Shown here one piece after another: positions 22,341-30,683 of a stretch of DNA of 64,000 bases. The notes beneath the pieces are model-generated. The model made no database searches and was not told the DNA's origin. It worked only from the letters and a program-made list of their open reading frames with translations. Position 1 is the first letter of the stretch, and each line of letters starts with the position of its first letter. Both the position numbers and the translations under genes were made by a program. Source of the DNA: Serratia liquefaciens. Its GTDB lineage: Bacteria > Pseudomonadota > Gammaproteobacteria > Enterobacterales > Enterobacteriaceae. The DNA lies in NCBI GenBank assembly GCA_012719855.1, contig JAAXZN010000021.1:1-64000 (forward strand), in the 5' to 3' direction.

Positions 22341-22367
22341 AAAACGCCGGGCCAGGCCCGGCGTTTT
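22341..22367. terminator. Bidirectional terminator between HIT and DUF4282 genes
   Basis: AAAACGCCGGGC and GCCCGGCGTTTT form a perfect 12-bp stem with a CAG loop. A tracts and T tracts on both sides serve both convergent genes. Confidence 0.9.
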
Positions 22368-22375
22368 CAATTGAA

Positions 22376-22612
22376 TTACGGTTTTTCGGCGATTTTTCGC
22401 AGATATTCGTTATTTTTAAAGGCAATGATGATCATTTCGAAGCAAACGCGGGTGAACACGCCGCCGATAACGATCGCAAACAGACCACGGAAGAATTCGC
22501 CGTAGAACATCGCACCAATCCCGCCAACCACGATACTCAGCAGGCACAGCCAGTACACGCCGGTGATGATTTTAGGCGTCAGCATCGCGTCAAAAAAGAA
22601 AATGTTTTTCAT
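22376..22612 (-). CDS. DUF4282 small membrane protein
   Basis: The 78-residue protein starts MKNIFFFDAMLTPKIITGVYW and has two hydrophobic segments (about 15-34 and 40-62), matching the DUF4282 pattern of an N-terminal FDxMLTPKI followed by two helices. Function is unknown; it is predicted to sit in the inner membrane. It has its own upstream region and shares a terminator with the HIT gene. Confidence 0.82.
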   Translation of the reverse strand: MKNIFFFDAMLTPKIITGVYWLCLLSIVVGGIGAMFYGEFFRGLFAIVIGGVFTRVCFEMIIIAFKNNEYLRKIAEKP

Positions 22613-22756
22613 TGTAAATCCTTCCTTAGGCCAGTATTTAATTATCCCAGAGGCACCGCATCAGTGCGGCATGCCTTTTTGTCACGCCAGTAATGATAGC
22701 GAGTAACGCGATGAAAAGCGCTCAGAAATCAGCAAGCCATTACATAAGGGTTGAGG

Positions 22757-23344
22757 ATGTTTAACAAAACGGGCAACAAAATCCTGGGCGGTTTAGCGGC
22801 GCTGCTGCTGCTCAGCCAAAGCGCACTGGCACAGGAAACGCTGATCTTCGTGCGACACGGGGAGAAACCCGCCAACGACAGCGGGCAATTAACCTGTAAA
22901 GGACTGAATCGCGCGCTGGCGCTGCCGGACGTGCTGCTGGACCGCTATGGCAAACCGGACTTTATCTTTGCCGCCGGGCCCAAAGAGAATAAAACCGGCA
23001 GCTCGCTGCGGGCGCTGTCGACCATTATGCCCACCGCCGTACGCGTCGGACTGCCGATCGGCATTCAATTCCACGCCGATGACATCGCCGGGCTGCAGCA
23101 GGAGCTGCTCAGCGATAAGTACCAAAATTCGCGCATCTTCATCGCCTGGGAGCACAAAAATCTCGATAAGGCCGTGAAGAACATCGTTGCCGCACGCGGT
23201 GGCGACGCCAGTTTGGTGCCCGAATGGCCGGGCAGCGACTTTGACAGCATTTTTGTGGTCACGCTGGATCAGGACAAGGTTTCGTTCCGGCAAGAACCTG
23301 AGGGGTTGACTCAGTTGGCGCAGAGCTGTCCTTTCGCGGGGTGA
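22757..23344 (+). CDS. Secreted histidine-phosphatase-superfamily protein
   Basis: The 195-residue precursor has a signal peptide (to about ALAQE) and begins its mature part with LIFVRHGEKP, the RHG catalytic motif of the histidine phosphatase branch. A second His further on is less clear. It is probably periplasmic. The ATG at 22757 is preferred; a TTG two codons earlier is also in frame. Substrate is unknown. Confidence 0.78.
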   Translation: MFNKTGNKILGGLAALLLLSQSALAQETLIFVRHGEKPANDSGQLTCKGLNRALALPDVLLDRYGKPDFIFAAGPKENKTGSSLRALSTIMPTAVRVGLPIGIQFHADDIAGLQQELLSDKYQNSRIFIAWEHKNLDKAVKNIVAARGGDASLVPEWPGSDFDSIFVVTLDQDKVSFRQEPEGLTQLAQSCPFAG

Positions 23345-23736
23345 TGCCAGGCCCCGTTTGAATTGGCTCTCTGCATCAGGATAGATAACGACGACGGCCA
23401 AAGGTAACGTCCGTGATCAGAGAGTCAGTCAGGATATTTTAATTTATTGTATCTTAGGCTTTTTTCTAAACAGAGCCGTTATTTCATAATAATAAAACAT
23501 TAAGATTATTCACCAACGCATATATAAATAAAATACTGCAAAAGAAAGAATATAGATTATTTATATATTGAAACAAACAGTGACTGAATATCTTTTAATT
23601 TAAAAAATTAACTCCCGTACCCACTAATATCAAACTAATGTTTTGTATTTCACTTATGGGATTGAATATCTACGGGAACCTGTAAATATATTTATTAGCG
23701 GTGCTAGGGTAGCGCCGCACTGATTAAGGAAAGATC
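23345..23736. other. AT-rich intergenic region
   Basis: About 390 bp without a supported gene. From about 23440 base composition drops sharply (long A/T runs), unlike both flanks, which suggests acquired DNA or an H-NS-type regulatory region. A possible promoter (TTGAAT, 17 nt, AATATA near 23660-23690) could serve the small gene that follows. Confidence 0.4.
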
Positions 23737-23910
23737 ATGATGACCAGATCCCCCCTTGGTACTACTGCATCAACAGGGCAAAAATGCCCGGAAAGCGGCG
23801 TTTGGAAGGTAGTGGGCACACCATCAACCACCGCCCCCATCGCGAAAGGCAATACCATGCCACCCTATAATAATCAGGCGGTTACCTGGAAGTTAACCCA
23901 GTACGCTTAA
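23737..23910 (+). CDS. Small protein of 57 residues with a CPESGxW module
   Basis: The frame opens with ATGATG, has AAGGA 8 nt upstream, and ends in TAA followed 13 bp later by a strong terminator, so it reads as a complete gene. The product runs MMTRSPLGTTASTGQKCPES and continues with GVWKVV, IAKGNTMPPY and a final TWKLTQYA. A Cys-Pro-x-Ser-Gly-x-Trp segment followed by a Gly-x-x-Met-Pro segment recalls modules seen in bacterial cell-surface or secretion-associated small proteins. I do not recognise a function. Confidence 0.6.
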   Translation: MMTRSPLGTTASTGQKCPESGVWKVVGTPSTTAPIAKGNTMPPYNNQAVTWKLTQYA

Positions 23911-23922
23911 GCCTTAAGTTAT

Positions 23923-23944
23923 AAGCCGCCGCTTCGGGCGGCTT
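23923..23944. terminator. Terminator after the 57-residue gene
   Basis: AAGCCGCC and GGCGGCTT form an 8-bp stem (23923-23930, 23937-23944) followed by TATTATT on the plus strand. It lies between the small gene and the convergent nucleotidyltransferase gene. Confidence 0.8.
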
Positions 23945-23946
23945 TA

Positions 23947-24699
23947 TTATTGATGTTCAAGCCAACAAAGGAAGTCCATCATTCGCTCGGTAAACTCAAC
24001 GTCATTAGCATTATTGATAGCATGTGCCACCAGGTAATCTATTTCTGGAGCCTTGTCAGGATGCAGCGCTAATAATTGCCCGACATAATCATCAAGCGCT
24101 ATCGGCCAAAACAGGCTATCAGGATCGCGCAGCATATTGGTTGCCCTGATCAGTTTTCTGGCCGTCTCGCGTTTAAGCCGTTGCAGCTCAGCAACCCGAG
24201 ACGCACGCGAGATTTTCACACCATAATCTTCCAGCACGGCTCGCAGATCGGCGTTTACCGCCCGCGCAATGCGACGATCTGGCCGGAACAGTGGCAATGC
24301 GTTGCTAACGTCATTTCCCCAAAGACAGCGGCAATGGTGTTTCAACCAATAGCCCCAGCTATAGCGATTGGCGGGGTTTAGCGCTTCATCAAGGGTGCCA
24401 ATATCAAAATCCACCTTGCTGACTATCGTCAGATGTTGCTGGAAATCCTCACGCCATTGCTCAATAAGCGCCAATTCAGCATCAGTAGCCCGCTGACTCA
24501 GCAACAAGGTGATATCCAAATCGGACTCCCCCGGCGTCGCTTGCCCACGTGCCACGCTGCCATAGAGATAAATACAGTGGATCAGCCCGGGGAAATGGCT
24601 CGGCAAGCCTGCGACTAACGCTGTCAGTACAGGCCTGAACGCATCCTGCAGTGGGAAGTCGGTTACCGTGGGAATAAAGCCATCGCGGCAGAATGTCAT
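23947..24699 (-). CDS. Nucleotidyltransferase-domain protein (aminoglycoside adenylyltransferase-like)
   Basis: The 250-residue protein has the NTase signature GSVARGQATPGESDLDITLLL (a Gly-Ser, then the metal-binding Asp-x-Asp; positions about 48-66) followed by an all-alpha C-terminal part. This fold covers aminoglycoside nucleotidyltransferases and relatives; resistance cannot be assumed. Its first 90 bp and upstream 20 bp recur at 28,397-28,506 in a broken copy, so the 3.7 kb between is flanked by direct repeats. Confidence 0.75.
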   Translation of the reverse strand: MTFCRDGFIPTVTDFPLQDAFRPVLTALVAGLPSHFPGLIHCIYLYGSVARGQATPGESDLDITLLLSQRATDAELALIEQWREDFQQHLTIVSKVDFDIGTLDEALNPANRYSWGYWLKHHCRCLWGNDVSNALPLFRPDRRIARAVNADLRAVLEDYGVKISRASRVAELQRLKRETARKLIRATNMLRDPDSLFWPIALDDYVGQLLALHPDKAPEIDYLVAHAINNANDVEFTERMMDFLCWLEHQ

Positions 24700-24857
24700 T
24701 GGCTGCTCCGAAAGGGTACTTATACCCGCAGCAGGTCAAGTGGTGCGTGAAAGATAACCTATTCGCTGTATAAAATGTCCATTCCACACTATATGTTCCA
24801 ATCTTGGTTTAGTCATAATCGGCTTCAGACATCACCCATTAGGTATAACTGACGATT

Positions 24858-25793
24858 ATGAGAAAAACCGTTGATGGTTTTGCTGTATCTATAATGATAC
24901 TCGTGTGTCTCATCTGGGGTACACAACAAGTAGCGATAAAAGGAGTCGCGGAAGAAATATCTCCGGTACTTCAGGTTGCAATCCGTTCGGGTATCGCAGC
25001 AGTCCTGGTGTGGATTGTGATGTTGATAAGAAAAGAATCATTCCATCATATGGGTAACACCCTCAAAGCCGGATTGTTAGTAGGCCTGCTGTTTGGACTC
25101 GAATTCCTGTTTGTCGCCGAAGGGCTGCAATATACGTCTGCATCGCATATGTCAGTATTTCTTTATACTGCACCGGCTTTTGCTGCATTAGGTTTGCAAA
25201 TATTCCTCCCTGCCGAACGCCTTTCTCCAGCGCAATGGCTTGGAATTGCACTTGCATTCGTTGGAATTTTGGTTGCCTTCCTGTCCGGATCGACAGGTAA
25301 CGCCAATATGACGACGGATAACCTGATTGGTGACGGACTAGGTCTTCTTGCTGGACTTTCATGGGGTATGACCACGGTGGTCATTCGCTGTTCAAAACTT
25401 AATGAGTCCCCGGCAAGTCAGACGCTTTTTTATCAACTGGCGATAGCGGCTGTTTTATTGTTTTTATATGCATATTTCACTGGACAACTCCGCTTCTCTA
25501 TTGGAATAAAAAGCGGGCTGAGTTTAACTTTCCAAGCATTCATCGTCGCTTTCATTAGTTATCTTGTTTGGTTCGCCTTGTTGAAAAAATATTTAGCCTC
25601 GCAACTAGGTGTATTATCCTTTATGACGCCGATATTTGGCGTTTTGGCCGGGGCATTAATATTAAAAGATAAAGTAGAGTCTGGATTTATCTCCGGAACC
25701 CTATTCATTCTTATCGGCATACTTATTGTTAGCGGCTATCCTTGGTTAAAAAAAAGATTGAAGTCATATAGAAACATTCACATCTCACAATAA
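24858..25793 (+). CDS. EamA/DMT-family membrane transporter
   Basis: The 311-residue protein has about ten membrane helices in two EamA repeats, with the typical CLIWGTQQVAIKG start and PIFGVLAGALILKD near the end. DMT members export metabolites or drugs. It heads a three-gene run; its TAA is immediately followed by the ATG region of the quinone reductase gene. GC content is below that of flanking core genes. Confidence 0.87.
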   Translation: MRKTVDGFAVSIMILVCLIWGTQQVAIKGVAEEISPVLQVAIRSGIAAVLVWIVMLIRKESFHHMGNTLKAGLLVGLLFGLEFLFVAEGLQYTSASHMSVFLYTAPAFAALGLQIFLPAERLSPAQWLGIALAFVGILVAFLSGSTGNANMTTDNLIGDGLGLLAGLSWGMTTVVIRCSKLNESPASQTLFYQLAIAAVLLFLYAYFTGQLRFSIGIKSGLSLTFQAFIVAFISYLVWFALLKKYLASQLGVLSFMTPIFGVLAGALILKDKVESGFISGTLFILIGILIVSGYPWLKKRLKSYRNIHISQ

Positions 25794-25805
25794 ATGGAGA
25801 ACACA

Positions 25806-26606
25806 ATGAACGTTCTTATTGTTTACGCTCACCCTGAATCAGGGTCATTCAATAATGCACTCAAAGACACTGCGATTAAAACTCTGATCGCTCTTGGCCA
25901 TGAGGTTAAAGTCAGTGACCTGTACAAGATGGGCTGGAAAAGCCAGGTCGATCAGCAGGACATTCCTGGTGACAGGTTAAATAACGCGGTTTTCATCGTT
26001 CATGAAGAACAAGAAAACATGGAAAATACCACCGGAGCAACGCCAGACGTTCGTGAAGAACAGGAAAAACTCGCTTGGTGCGATATGCTGATTTTTCAAT
26101 TCCCGATATGGTGGTTTAGCATGCCGGCAATATTAAAGGGCTGGGTTGACCGCACGTTCACACGTGGGTTTGCCTATAAAGCAGGAAGAAAATACAGCTC
26201 GGGTATTTTCAAAGGAAAGAAGGCCATGGTATGCGCCACAACAGGGACTGCGGGTTCATTGTATGCACCAGATGGTATTGACGGTGATATCAACCATATA
26301 CTTTGGCCAATTCACAATGGCATTTTCAATTATACCGGCTTTGAAGTTCTTCCTCCTCAGATGGTCTGGATGCCAGGTAATCTCACCGATGCAGAACGGG
26401 AAGGTGCACTGGAGTTGTGGGCGGAAAGGCTTAGTCATATTGAAAATGAAGCACCGCTGTTCTTCCACGGACGCGATGACTATACGGCAGATCAACGCCT
26501 GCGCCCTGATGTGACGGCGAAAAGCGGCTTTCAGTGGAACCCATCAGCCGGTCAGACGCATGAGAGTGCGGCACGACAGTACACAAACAATCTCAAACAA
26601 GATTAA
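25806..26606 (+). CDS. NAD(P)H quinone oxidoreductase (flavodoxin-like fold)
   Basis: The 266-residue protein starts MNVLIVYAHPESGSFNNAL, the FMN/FAD-binding start of the NQO1/MdaB family, and includes FPIWWFSMPAILKGWVDR and GWKSQVD. It would carry out two-electron reduction of quinones in the cytoplasm. I chose the second ATG (25806) because GGAG lies 6 nt before it; the first ATG at 25794 overlaps that site. It is part of the transporter/reductase/VOC cassette, which suggests detoxification of an electrophile or quinone. Confidence 0.88.
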   Translation: MNVLIVYAHPESGSFNNALKDTAIKTLIALGHEVKVSDLYKMGWKSQVDQQDIPGDRLNNAVFIVHEEQENMENTTGATPDVREEQEKLAWCDMLIFQFPIWWFSMPAILKGWVDRTFTRGFAYKAGRKYSSGIFKGKKAMVCATTGTAGSLYAPDGIDGDINHILWPIHNGIFNYTGFEVLPPQMVWMPGNLTDAEREGALELWAERLSHIENEAPLFFHGRDDYTADQRLRPDVTAKSGFQWNPSAGQTHESAARQYTNNLKQD

Positions 26607-26621
26607 TGGCGACGGAACACC

Positions 26622-27083
26622 ATGGAAAACAACAGCATTTTCAATAAACTTCACCATATCTGTATCGTTGTTCATGATATGGAGAAAACAGTCAAATTTT
26701 ACGAGTCCGTAGGCATTGGCCCGTGGCATGATTTTCCAGCGCTGGAGCGATTCCGGCAAAATTTGGATGTCCGTAATGTAGATGATTTTATGCGTATTAA
26801 ATACCGTTATGCCAATATAGGAGATATTCAAATTCAACTTTGTGAACCTCCTGCGGGCGACACAGAGCAGCGCCAATTTCTGGAAAGTCATGGCGAGGGG
26901 GTTTTTCATTTTGGATTTAGTGTTGATGCCATAGATGACGCAGAGAATAAAGCACATAACCTTGGATTAACCAATTTAATGCGTGGCCGATTATCTGATC
27001 AAAGTGGTTTTACTTACTTTGATACCCGAGATGATGCCGGTGTCATACTCCAGGTCAGGGCAGTTAAACCGCAAGCCAACTAG
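26622..27083 (+). CDS. VOC-family (glyoxalase fold) protein
   Basis: The 153-residue protein has the VOC pattern: LHHICIVVHDMEKTVKFYES at the N terminus, IQIQLCEP, GEGVFHFGFSVD, and a final ILQVRAV. The metal ligands (His near residue 11, Glu in the C-terminal half) fit methylmalonyl-CoA epimerase/glyoxalase-like members, but substrate is unknown. It starts 16 bp after the reductase gene and closes the cassette. Confidence 0.85.
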   Translation: MENNSIFNKLHHICIVVHDMEKTVKFYESVGIGPWHDFPALERFRQNLDVRNVDDFMRIKYRYANIGDIQIQLCEPPAGDTEQRQFLESHGEGVFHFGFSVDAIDDAENKAHNLGLTNLMRGRLSDQSGFTYFDTRDDAGVILQVRAVKPQAN

Positions 27084-27279
27084 TTATTATTATGACTGAT
27101 TTTTGATTGTCGGAGAAAATCCTTGCCCCTGTTTCACTTTCGGCATTTAGGTTAATTGACCCACTACGATTAATAGCCTATAGCTTACAACGAGGACCAA
27201 TTTTATATTGATCCATTAATATTCTGGCGCCTAGAGTGGCTGGAAAGCACCTTGGCAGGCAGTACTCGGTACCCATAAC

Positions 27280-28091
27280 ATGACAACCATTCCGCCAGAA
27301 CTGAAACAGAAGAAGTTGATTGCCCCCCCTTTCACCACTTCACTGCCTGCTGTGGCTTGGTTTCGGGTCGCTGCAATGCCAGCCGATGCCACCTACCCGG
27401 TACATTCCCATGTCTGGGGCGAATTTGTATATTCATTCAGTGGCGTGATGGAAGTGCAACTCAAAAGTGAACACCTTACCGCACCCCCCCATTTCGGGAT
27501 CTGGCTTCCACCCGGTGTCACACACGTCGGACTTAACAGGAACGAAGCGACTCACTGTTCATTTTATCTGATTCCTGAGTTATGTACTGAGATGCCCACT
27601 TCACCCTGCACACTACAAATAAATGAATTTACCATTTCGATATTAGAATACCTTAAAAAAACCCACTGACGGCTCCACTGGATGATAAAAGCATGCGCCT
27701 GTTGCATGTCCTCTGCGATCAGTTAATTAATGCCCCCCGCCAAAGCACCTTTCTCCCTTATACTAACGACCCGCTATTGAGTAAGCTCATTGCAGAAATT
27801 GAACGATGCCCGGCAATGGAAACACCGCTGAAAGATTTGGCCGAGCAAATAGGGTATACCGTCAGAACGCTAAACCGGCGTTGCCATCAGCTATTGGGAA
27901 TGTCACTGGGCGACTGGCGTCAGCGATTACGTGTTGTGAAGGCAATAGATCTTCTGGAAAAGGGAGAGAAGGTAGAAATTGTGGCCTACGCTGTGGGCTA
28001 CAGCAGCGCATCGGCCTTTATCGCCATGTTTCACCGGCTTACCGGCAGAACGCCGGGCAGCATTTCGACCCGTTGCCGGCAGGATCCTTAA
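27280..28091 (+). pseudogene. AraC-family regulator split by a frameshift
   Basis: The first part (27280-27669) encodes a cupin sensor domain (AMPADATYPVHSHVWGEFVY) and stops after EYLKKTH. The AraC helix-turn-helix domain (LLGMSLGDWRQRLRVVKAID, then VAYAVGYSSASAF) follows in another frame to 28091. The frames meet at a run of seven A (27655-27661); one extra A would restore a continuous protein reading KNPLTAPLDDKSMRLL. It is either a broken gene, a sequencing slip, or a slippage site. It probably controlled the transporter/reductase/VOC cassette. Confidence 0.75.
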
Positions 28092-28183
28092 TCTCGAATA
28101 ATTACCTATTACAATCAATTAAAGCCGTTATCTTATGCAGCCCCCTTCAAACTCTATCTATATATTTAATCTATAGAGGTTAT

Positions 28184-28366
28184 GTGACACACAGTAAAAA
28201 TAAAATTTATTTTAACGACAAAAATACAAATCAGAAAAACCTTCTCGTTAAGCAGATCGTCAACATTAAAAAACTTATCAATAAACGTCACAACGTTGCA
28301 CGGATGTCCGTGGAAATAGATGTCTTAGCCATATGCATCAAAAACTTTCCCCGCTTACAGGCTTAA
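28184..28366 (+). CDS. Hypothetical small basic protein (GTG start)
   Basis: A 60-residue frame opens with GTG behind GAGG (6 nt) and continues NKIYFNDKNT, NLLVKQIVNIKKLINKRHNV and IDVLAICIKNFPRLQA. Composition is protein-like (amphipathic Leu/Ile/Lys segments), but I recognise no family. It lies in low-GC DNA just outside the satellite and could be chance. Confidence 0.3.
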   Translation: MTHSKNKIYFNDKNTNQKNLLVKQIVNIKKLINKRHNVARMSVEIDVLAICIKNFPRLQA

Positions 28367-28379
28367 CAATGAATGTTGT

Positions 28380-28490
28380 CTATCCCCGAAAAGTAACTCG
28401 GCGAGACAACGCTGCCAGCACAGGCGTGAACGCATCCTGCAGTGGAAAGTCGGTGACAGTGGGAATAAAGCCATCGCGGCAGCATGTCAT
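28380..28490 (-). pseudogene. 5' remnant of a second nucleotidyltransferase gene
   Basis: The minus strand encodes MTCCRDGFIPTVTDFPLQDA and then FTPVLAALS before diverging and stopping at TAG (28382-28380). The intact gene at 23947-24699 starts MTFCRDGFIPTVTDFPLQDA. DNA identity runs from about 28397 to 28506, including 16 bp upstream of the ATG. It is a truncated paralogue or duplication scar next to the satellite's left end. Confidence 0.8.
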
Positions 28491-28521
28491 TGGCTGCTCC
28501 GAAGGGTTTTAAGGCTGGAAA

Positions 28522-28542
28522 TTGGCGGAAGATCACAGGAGT
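28522..28542. repeat. attL, left attachment site
   Basis: TTGGCGGAAGATCACAGGAG plus one T is repeated exactly at 41772-41792. It copies the last bases of selC including the CCA complement (TGG). Just inside, TATACAC-type repeats occur at 28601, 28614 and 28643, similar to those beside the integrase gene. Confidence 0.92.
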
Positions 28543-28722
28543 GATAAAAACACCATAACATAATGAATTTAAATTGTTTTTTATTAAATTCAACAATCTA
28601 TTATACACCAACATATACACAATTTTTTTGTCACCTCACAACTGTACACATTACAGACAGTGCAGGACATCGTGATGATCCAGATACAATATTCCCGCAT
28701 GTTGTTCCCAGATCGATCTAAT

Positions 28723-28895
28723 ACGCCAGCAAAAAAGATTTATAGAGAAACTGTTCATAGTGTTCACTTTTGCATTTAGTTGTTTAGAAACAATGAATTA
28801 ATCAGTGACCAGTTGGTGATGAGTTTGCCCCAACTGGTCACTTCCCGTGAACAGTCAGCCCAAAAATGCAAAATACCGGCCTGAGCCGATTATTG
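28723..28895. repeat. crr-like repeat, copy 1
   Basis: This stretch is about 85% identical to 30684-30862 in the same orientation. It contains GTGAACA-type iterons in both orientations (around 28752-28770 and 28847-28856) and a 12-bp inverted repeat GTGACCAGTTGG / CCAACTGGTCAC. P4's crr, a cis region for alpha-dependent replication, is known to consist of two direct repeats carrying type I iterons. Identification as crr is inference from sequence and position. Confidence 0.65.
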
Positions 28896-28909
28896 AGTTG
28901 CTTCTCATA

Positions 28910-29118
28910 ATGATGTCGGTGATTTCTGCTGTGGTGGAATTTGGGCGGGTCTGTTGCTTGAGCGCACGCACTCAGGTATTGCGAGGGCAAAAAAAGCTGG
29001 AAAGCGATTTGGTCGTCCTTCAGCACTGAATGAAGAACAACAACTTGCTGTGATTACACGTATAAGCGCCGGGATCAGTATCAGCACCATTTCACGGGAA
29101 TTTAATATCCCCCGGTAA
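28910..29118 (+). pseudogene. Serine resolvase/invertase C-terminal relic
   Basis: Two joined frames encode [13 protein letters not shown] and then [20 protein letters not shown] followed by [11 protein letters not shown] and ISREFNIPR, the hinge and helix-turn-helix end of Hin/Gin/Tn3-type resolvases. A one-base deletion near 28950 shifts the frame, and the usual CAA of PRQTILRV is TAA at 29116-29118. Most of the catalytic domain is absent. It marks a past recombination event between the crr-like repeats. Confidence 0.75.
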
Positions 29119-29300
29119 ACAATACTCCGGGTTGACAGTTTGCTATGTGCCAGAAACGGACATTACAGATTTTTTATGTGATAATCGATAATAGTTAGGT
29201 TAGTATATTTGAAAGTGAATTTTCAACATTCCCGTCTATTATTCAGGAAAGGCGTGTTAGGGAATACATAGATAGAGTCTTTAATACAGGATAAGTATAA

Positions 29301-30023
29301 ATGAATATGTGCACAGTGTTGCAAAAAAAAATGTCAGATGGGTGGACTATAAAAGAGATCATATCTTCCAGTTATGAAGGACACAATCACTACTATTATC
29401 TCGGTAAGAGAGCACCAGTTGTGAAGGTCGGAGAAGAAAAAATAATTAAGCAGTACGCCGGTTATACTCTTATTGAAAAGGATTTACGTAGCGTTCTTGT
29501 GTGGTTAAATGAAATTGAGAAAATAAATCCAGAACTTTTTGCTCGACAAAAAAACCCTCAGCAGATGGATTTAATAAAGGGCTATTTTGTAGCAGCTTTA
29601 ACTTTTTATGGTAAATGCTTCACCGAAAGTAAGGGAAGAGGAATAAAATATGACAGGAGTAACGTTCCTGAAGAATATAGGGAAACACATGACATCATTA
29701 TAAGAATGCGTCACAATTTTACAGCACATAGTGGTGTCGGTTTTGAAAGCGTAAAAGTAAGCCTTGTACTTCATCCCGATATTAATTCAAACATGGAGCC
29801 TATGCTTTATACAGAATTAAGACAGCCTGACTACCATAAAGAGTTGATTGAGGAAATGATAATTATAGTTAAAGCTCTTCAAGAACAATCAATTAATAAG
29901 AGAAGTGCTTTAAGCGATAAGTTTCTTAATGAAATTGTTCGACCAAAAGGAAAATTATATTGGTATCAAAAAGGTACTTATGATGAATTCAACCCCCAAG
30001 TTACCTCACCAGTTAATGATTAG
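29301..30023 (+). CDS. Hypothetical protein with a HEPN-like RX5H motif
   Basis: The 240-residue cytoplasmic protein is of low GC and unlike its neighbours. The one recognisable feature is MRHNFTAHSG near residue 137: Arg, five residues, His, preceded by a helical segment (EYRETHDIIIRM). RX4-6H is the catalytic signature of HEPN ribonucleases found in toxins and phage-defence proteins. No other domain is seen. It sits in satellite cargo between the crr-like repeats, so a defence role is plausible but not shown. Confidence 0.7.
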   Translation: MNMCTVLQKKMSDGWTIKEIISSSYEGHNHYYYLGKRAPVVKVGEEKIIKQYAGYTLIEKDLRSVLVWLNEIEKINPELFARQKNPQQMDLIKGYFVAALTFYGKCFTESKGRGIKYDRSNVPEEYRETHDIIIRMRHNFTAHSGVGFESVKVSLVLHPDINSNMEPMLYTELRQPDYHKELIEEMIIIVKALQEQSINKRSALSDKFLNEIVRPKGKLYWYQKGTYDEFNPQVTSPVND

Positions 30024-30204
30024 GTTTCTATGGAATTCTTATCTTGATATGCCTTCTCAATCTTATCAATACTTAATTTCAGATATAGATACCAGCCGTA
30101 AATGGCTGGTTTTCATCAATGATGAACCGGTCAAATCCGCAGATAACTCTATGGTGAATGTCTGCTCCTCGCTCAAAGCTGCCTGTCAGAACCTGTTTGC
30201 CTAA
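29929..30204 (+). CDS. Uncertain short ORF overlapping the HEPN-like gene
   Basis: A 91-codon frame overlaps the previous gene by 95 bp; an internal ATG at 30049 would give 51 residues ending SRKWLVFINDEPVKSADNSM and CSSLKAACQNLFA, which look protein-like. No family is recognised and no clear ribosome site is seen. It may be a fragment of a lost gene. Confidence 0.25.
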   Translation: MKLFDQKENYIGIKKVLMMNSTPKLPHQLMIRFLWNSYLDMPSQSYQYLISDIDTSRKWLVFINDEPVKSADNSMVNVCSSLKAACQNLFA

Positions 30205-30316
30205 AAAATTCTTAGAGCGGGATTTTTTCCGTTTTCCAAACAACCCCCTCTATGGCTGACGTTGAATAAGGAATATTATGAGACGGTCGTTATAGGTACC
30301 CAATGAAAGGATTCGG

Positions 30317-30667
30317 ATGATGCCATTTGAAGATAAGAAGAAAAAGGCAATAGCCCTGATGGAAGATAAAAAGATGTGGCGGAGCAATTATGCACCGCAG
30401 ATCTTGCGCCTGTTTTGGAAGATGGGGGGTAAAATGCCACCGCCACCGTTTGCCCCCTTCTGGCTGAATACGTTGTTCTTCGCAGTCTGGTTTGGCCCGC
30501 TATGGGGTATTTTCATGTGGTTACATAGCGGGGAAAATGAAGGTGTCAGCGTACCAATCGCGATATTAAACGCCCTCTTTGCCGGTTTGCTGTTTGGTTT
30601 ATTCATGGCGTTAATCCACTCTTGGCGCAAGCGGGCCAACAAACTGCCTGACTGGAAGAGTCTCTAA
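30317..30667 (+). CDS. DUF6404-family small membrane protein
   Basis: The 116-residue protein has a soluble basic N terminus (KKKAIALMEDKKMWRSNYAP), a PPPPFAPFW segment, and two membrane helices (about 49-68 and 80-102). The WxSNYxPxxxRLxxKxG pattern and two-helix layout fit DUF6404. Function is unknown. It is the last gene between the crr-like repeats. Confidence 0.72.
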   Translation: MMPFEDKKKKAIALMEDKKMWRSNYAPQILRLFWKMGGKMPPPPFAPFWLNTLFFAVWFGPLWGIFMWLHSGENEGVSVPIAILNALFAGLLFGLFMALIHSWRKRANKLPDWKSL

Positions 30668-30683
30668 CAGCACAATGGTCTAA

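Noticed and set aside
23947..24699. Aminoglycoside resistance gene
   Set aside because: Only the general nucleotidyltransferase motif is seen; the fold also covers enzymes unrelated to resistance.
28300..28315. CACGGA-TG-TCCGTG palindrome as part of the left satellite arm
   Set aside because: It resembles the CACGGA repeats near int but lies outside the attL repeat, so it cannot be assigned to the element.
27806..28366. 186-codon frame overlapping the AraC C-terminal domain
   Set aside because: Its first half is an alternate frame of the AraC gene. Only the part after the GTG at 28184 was kept, at low confidence.
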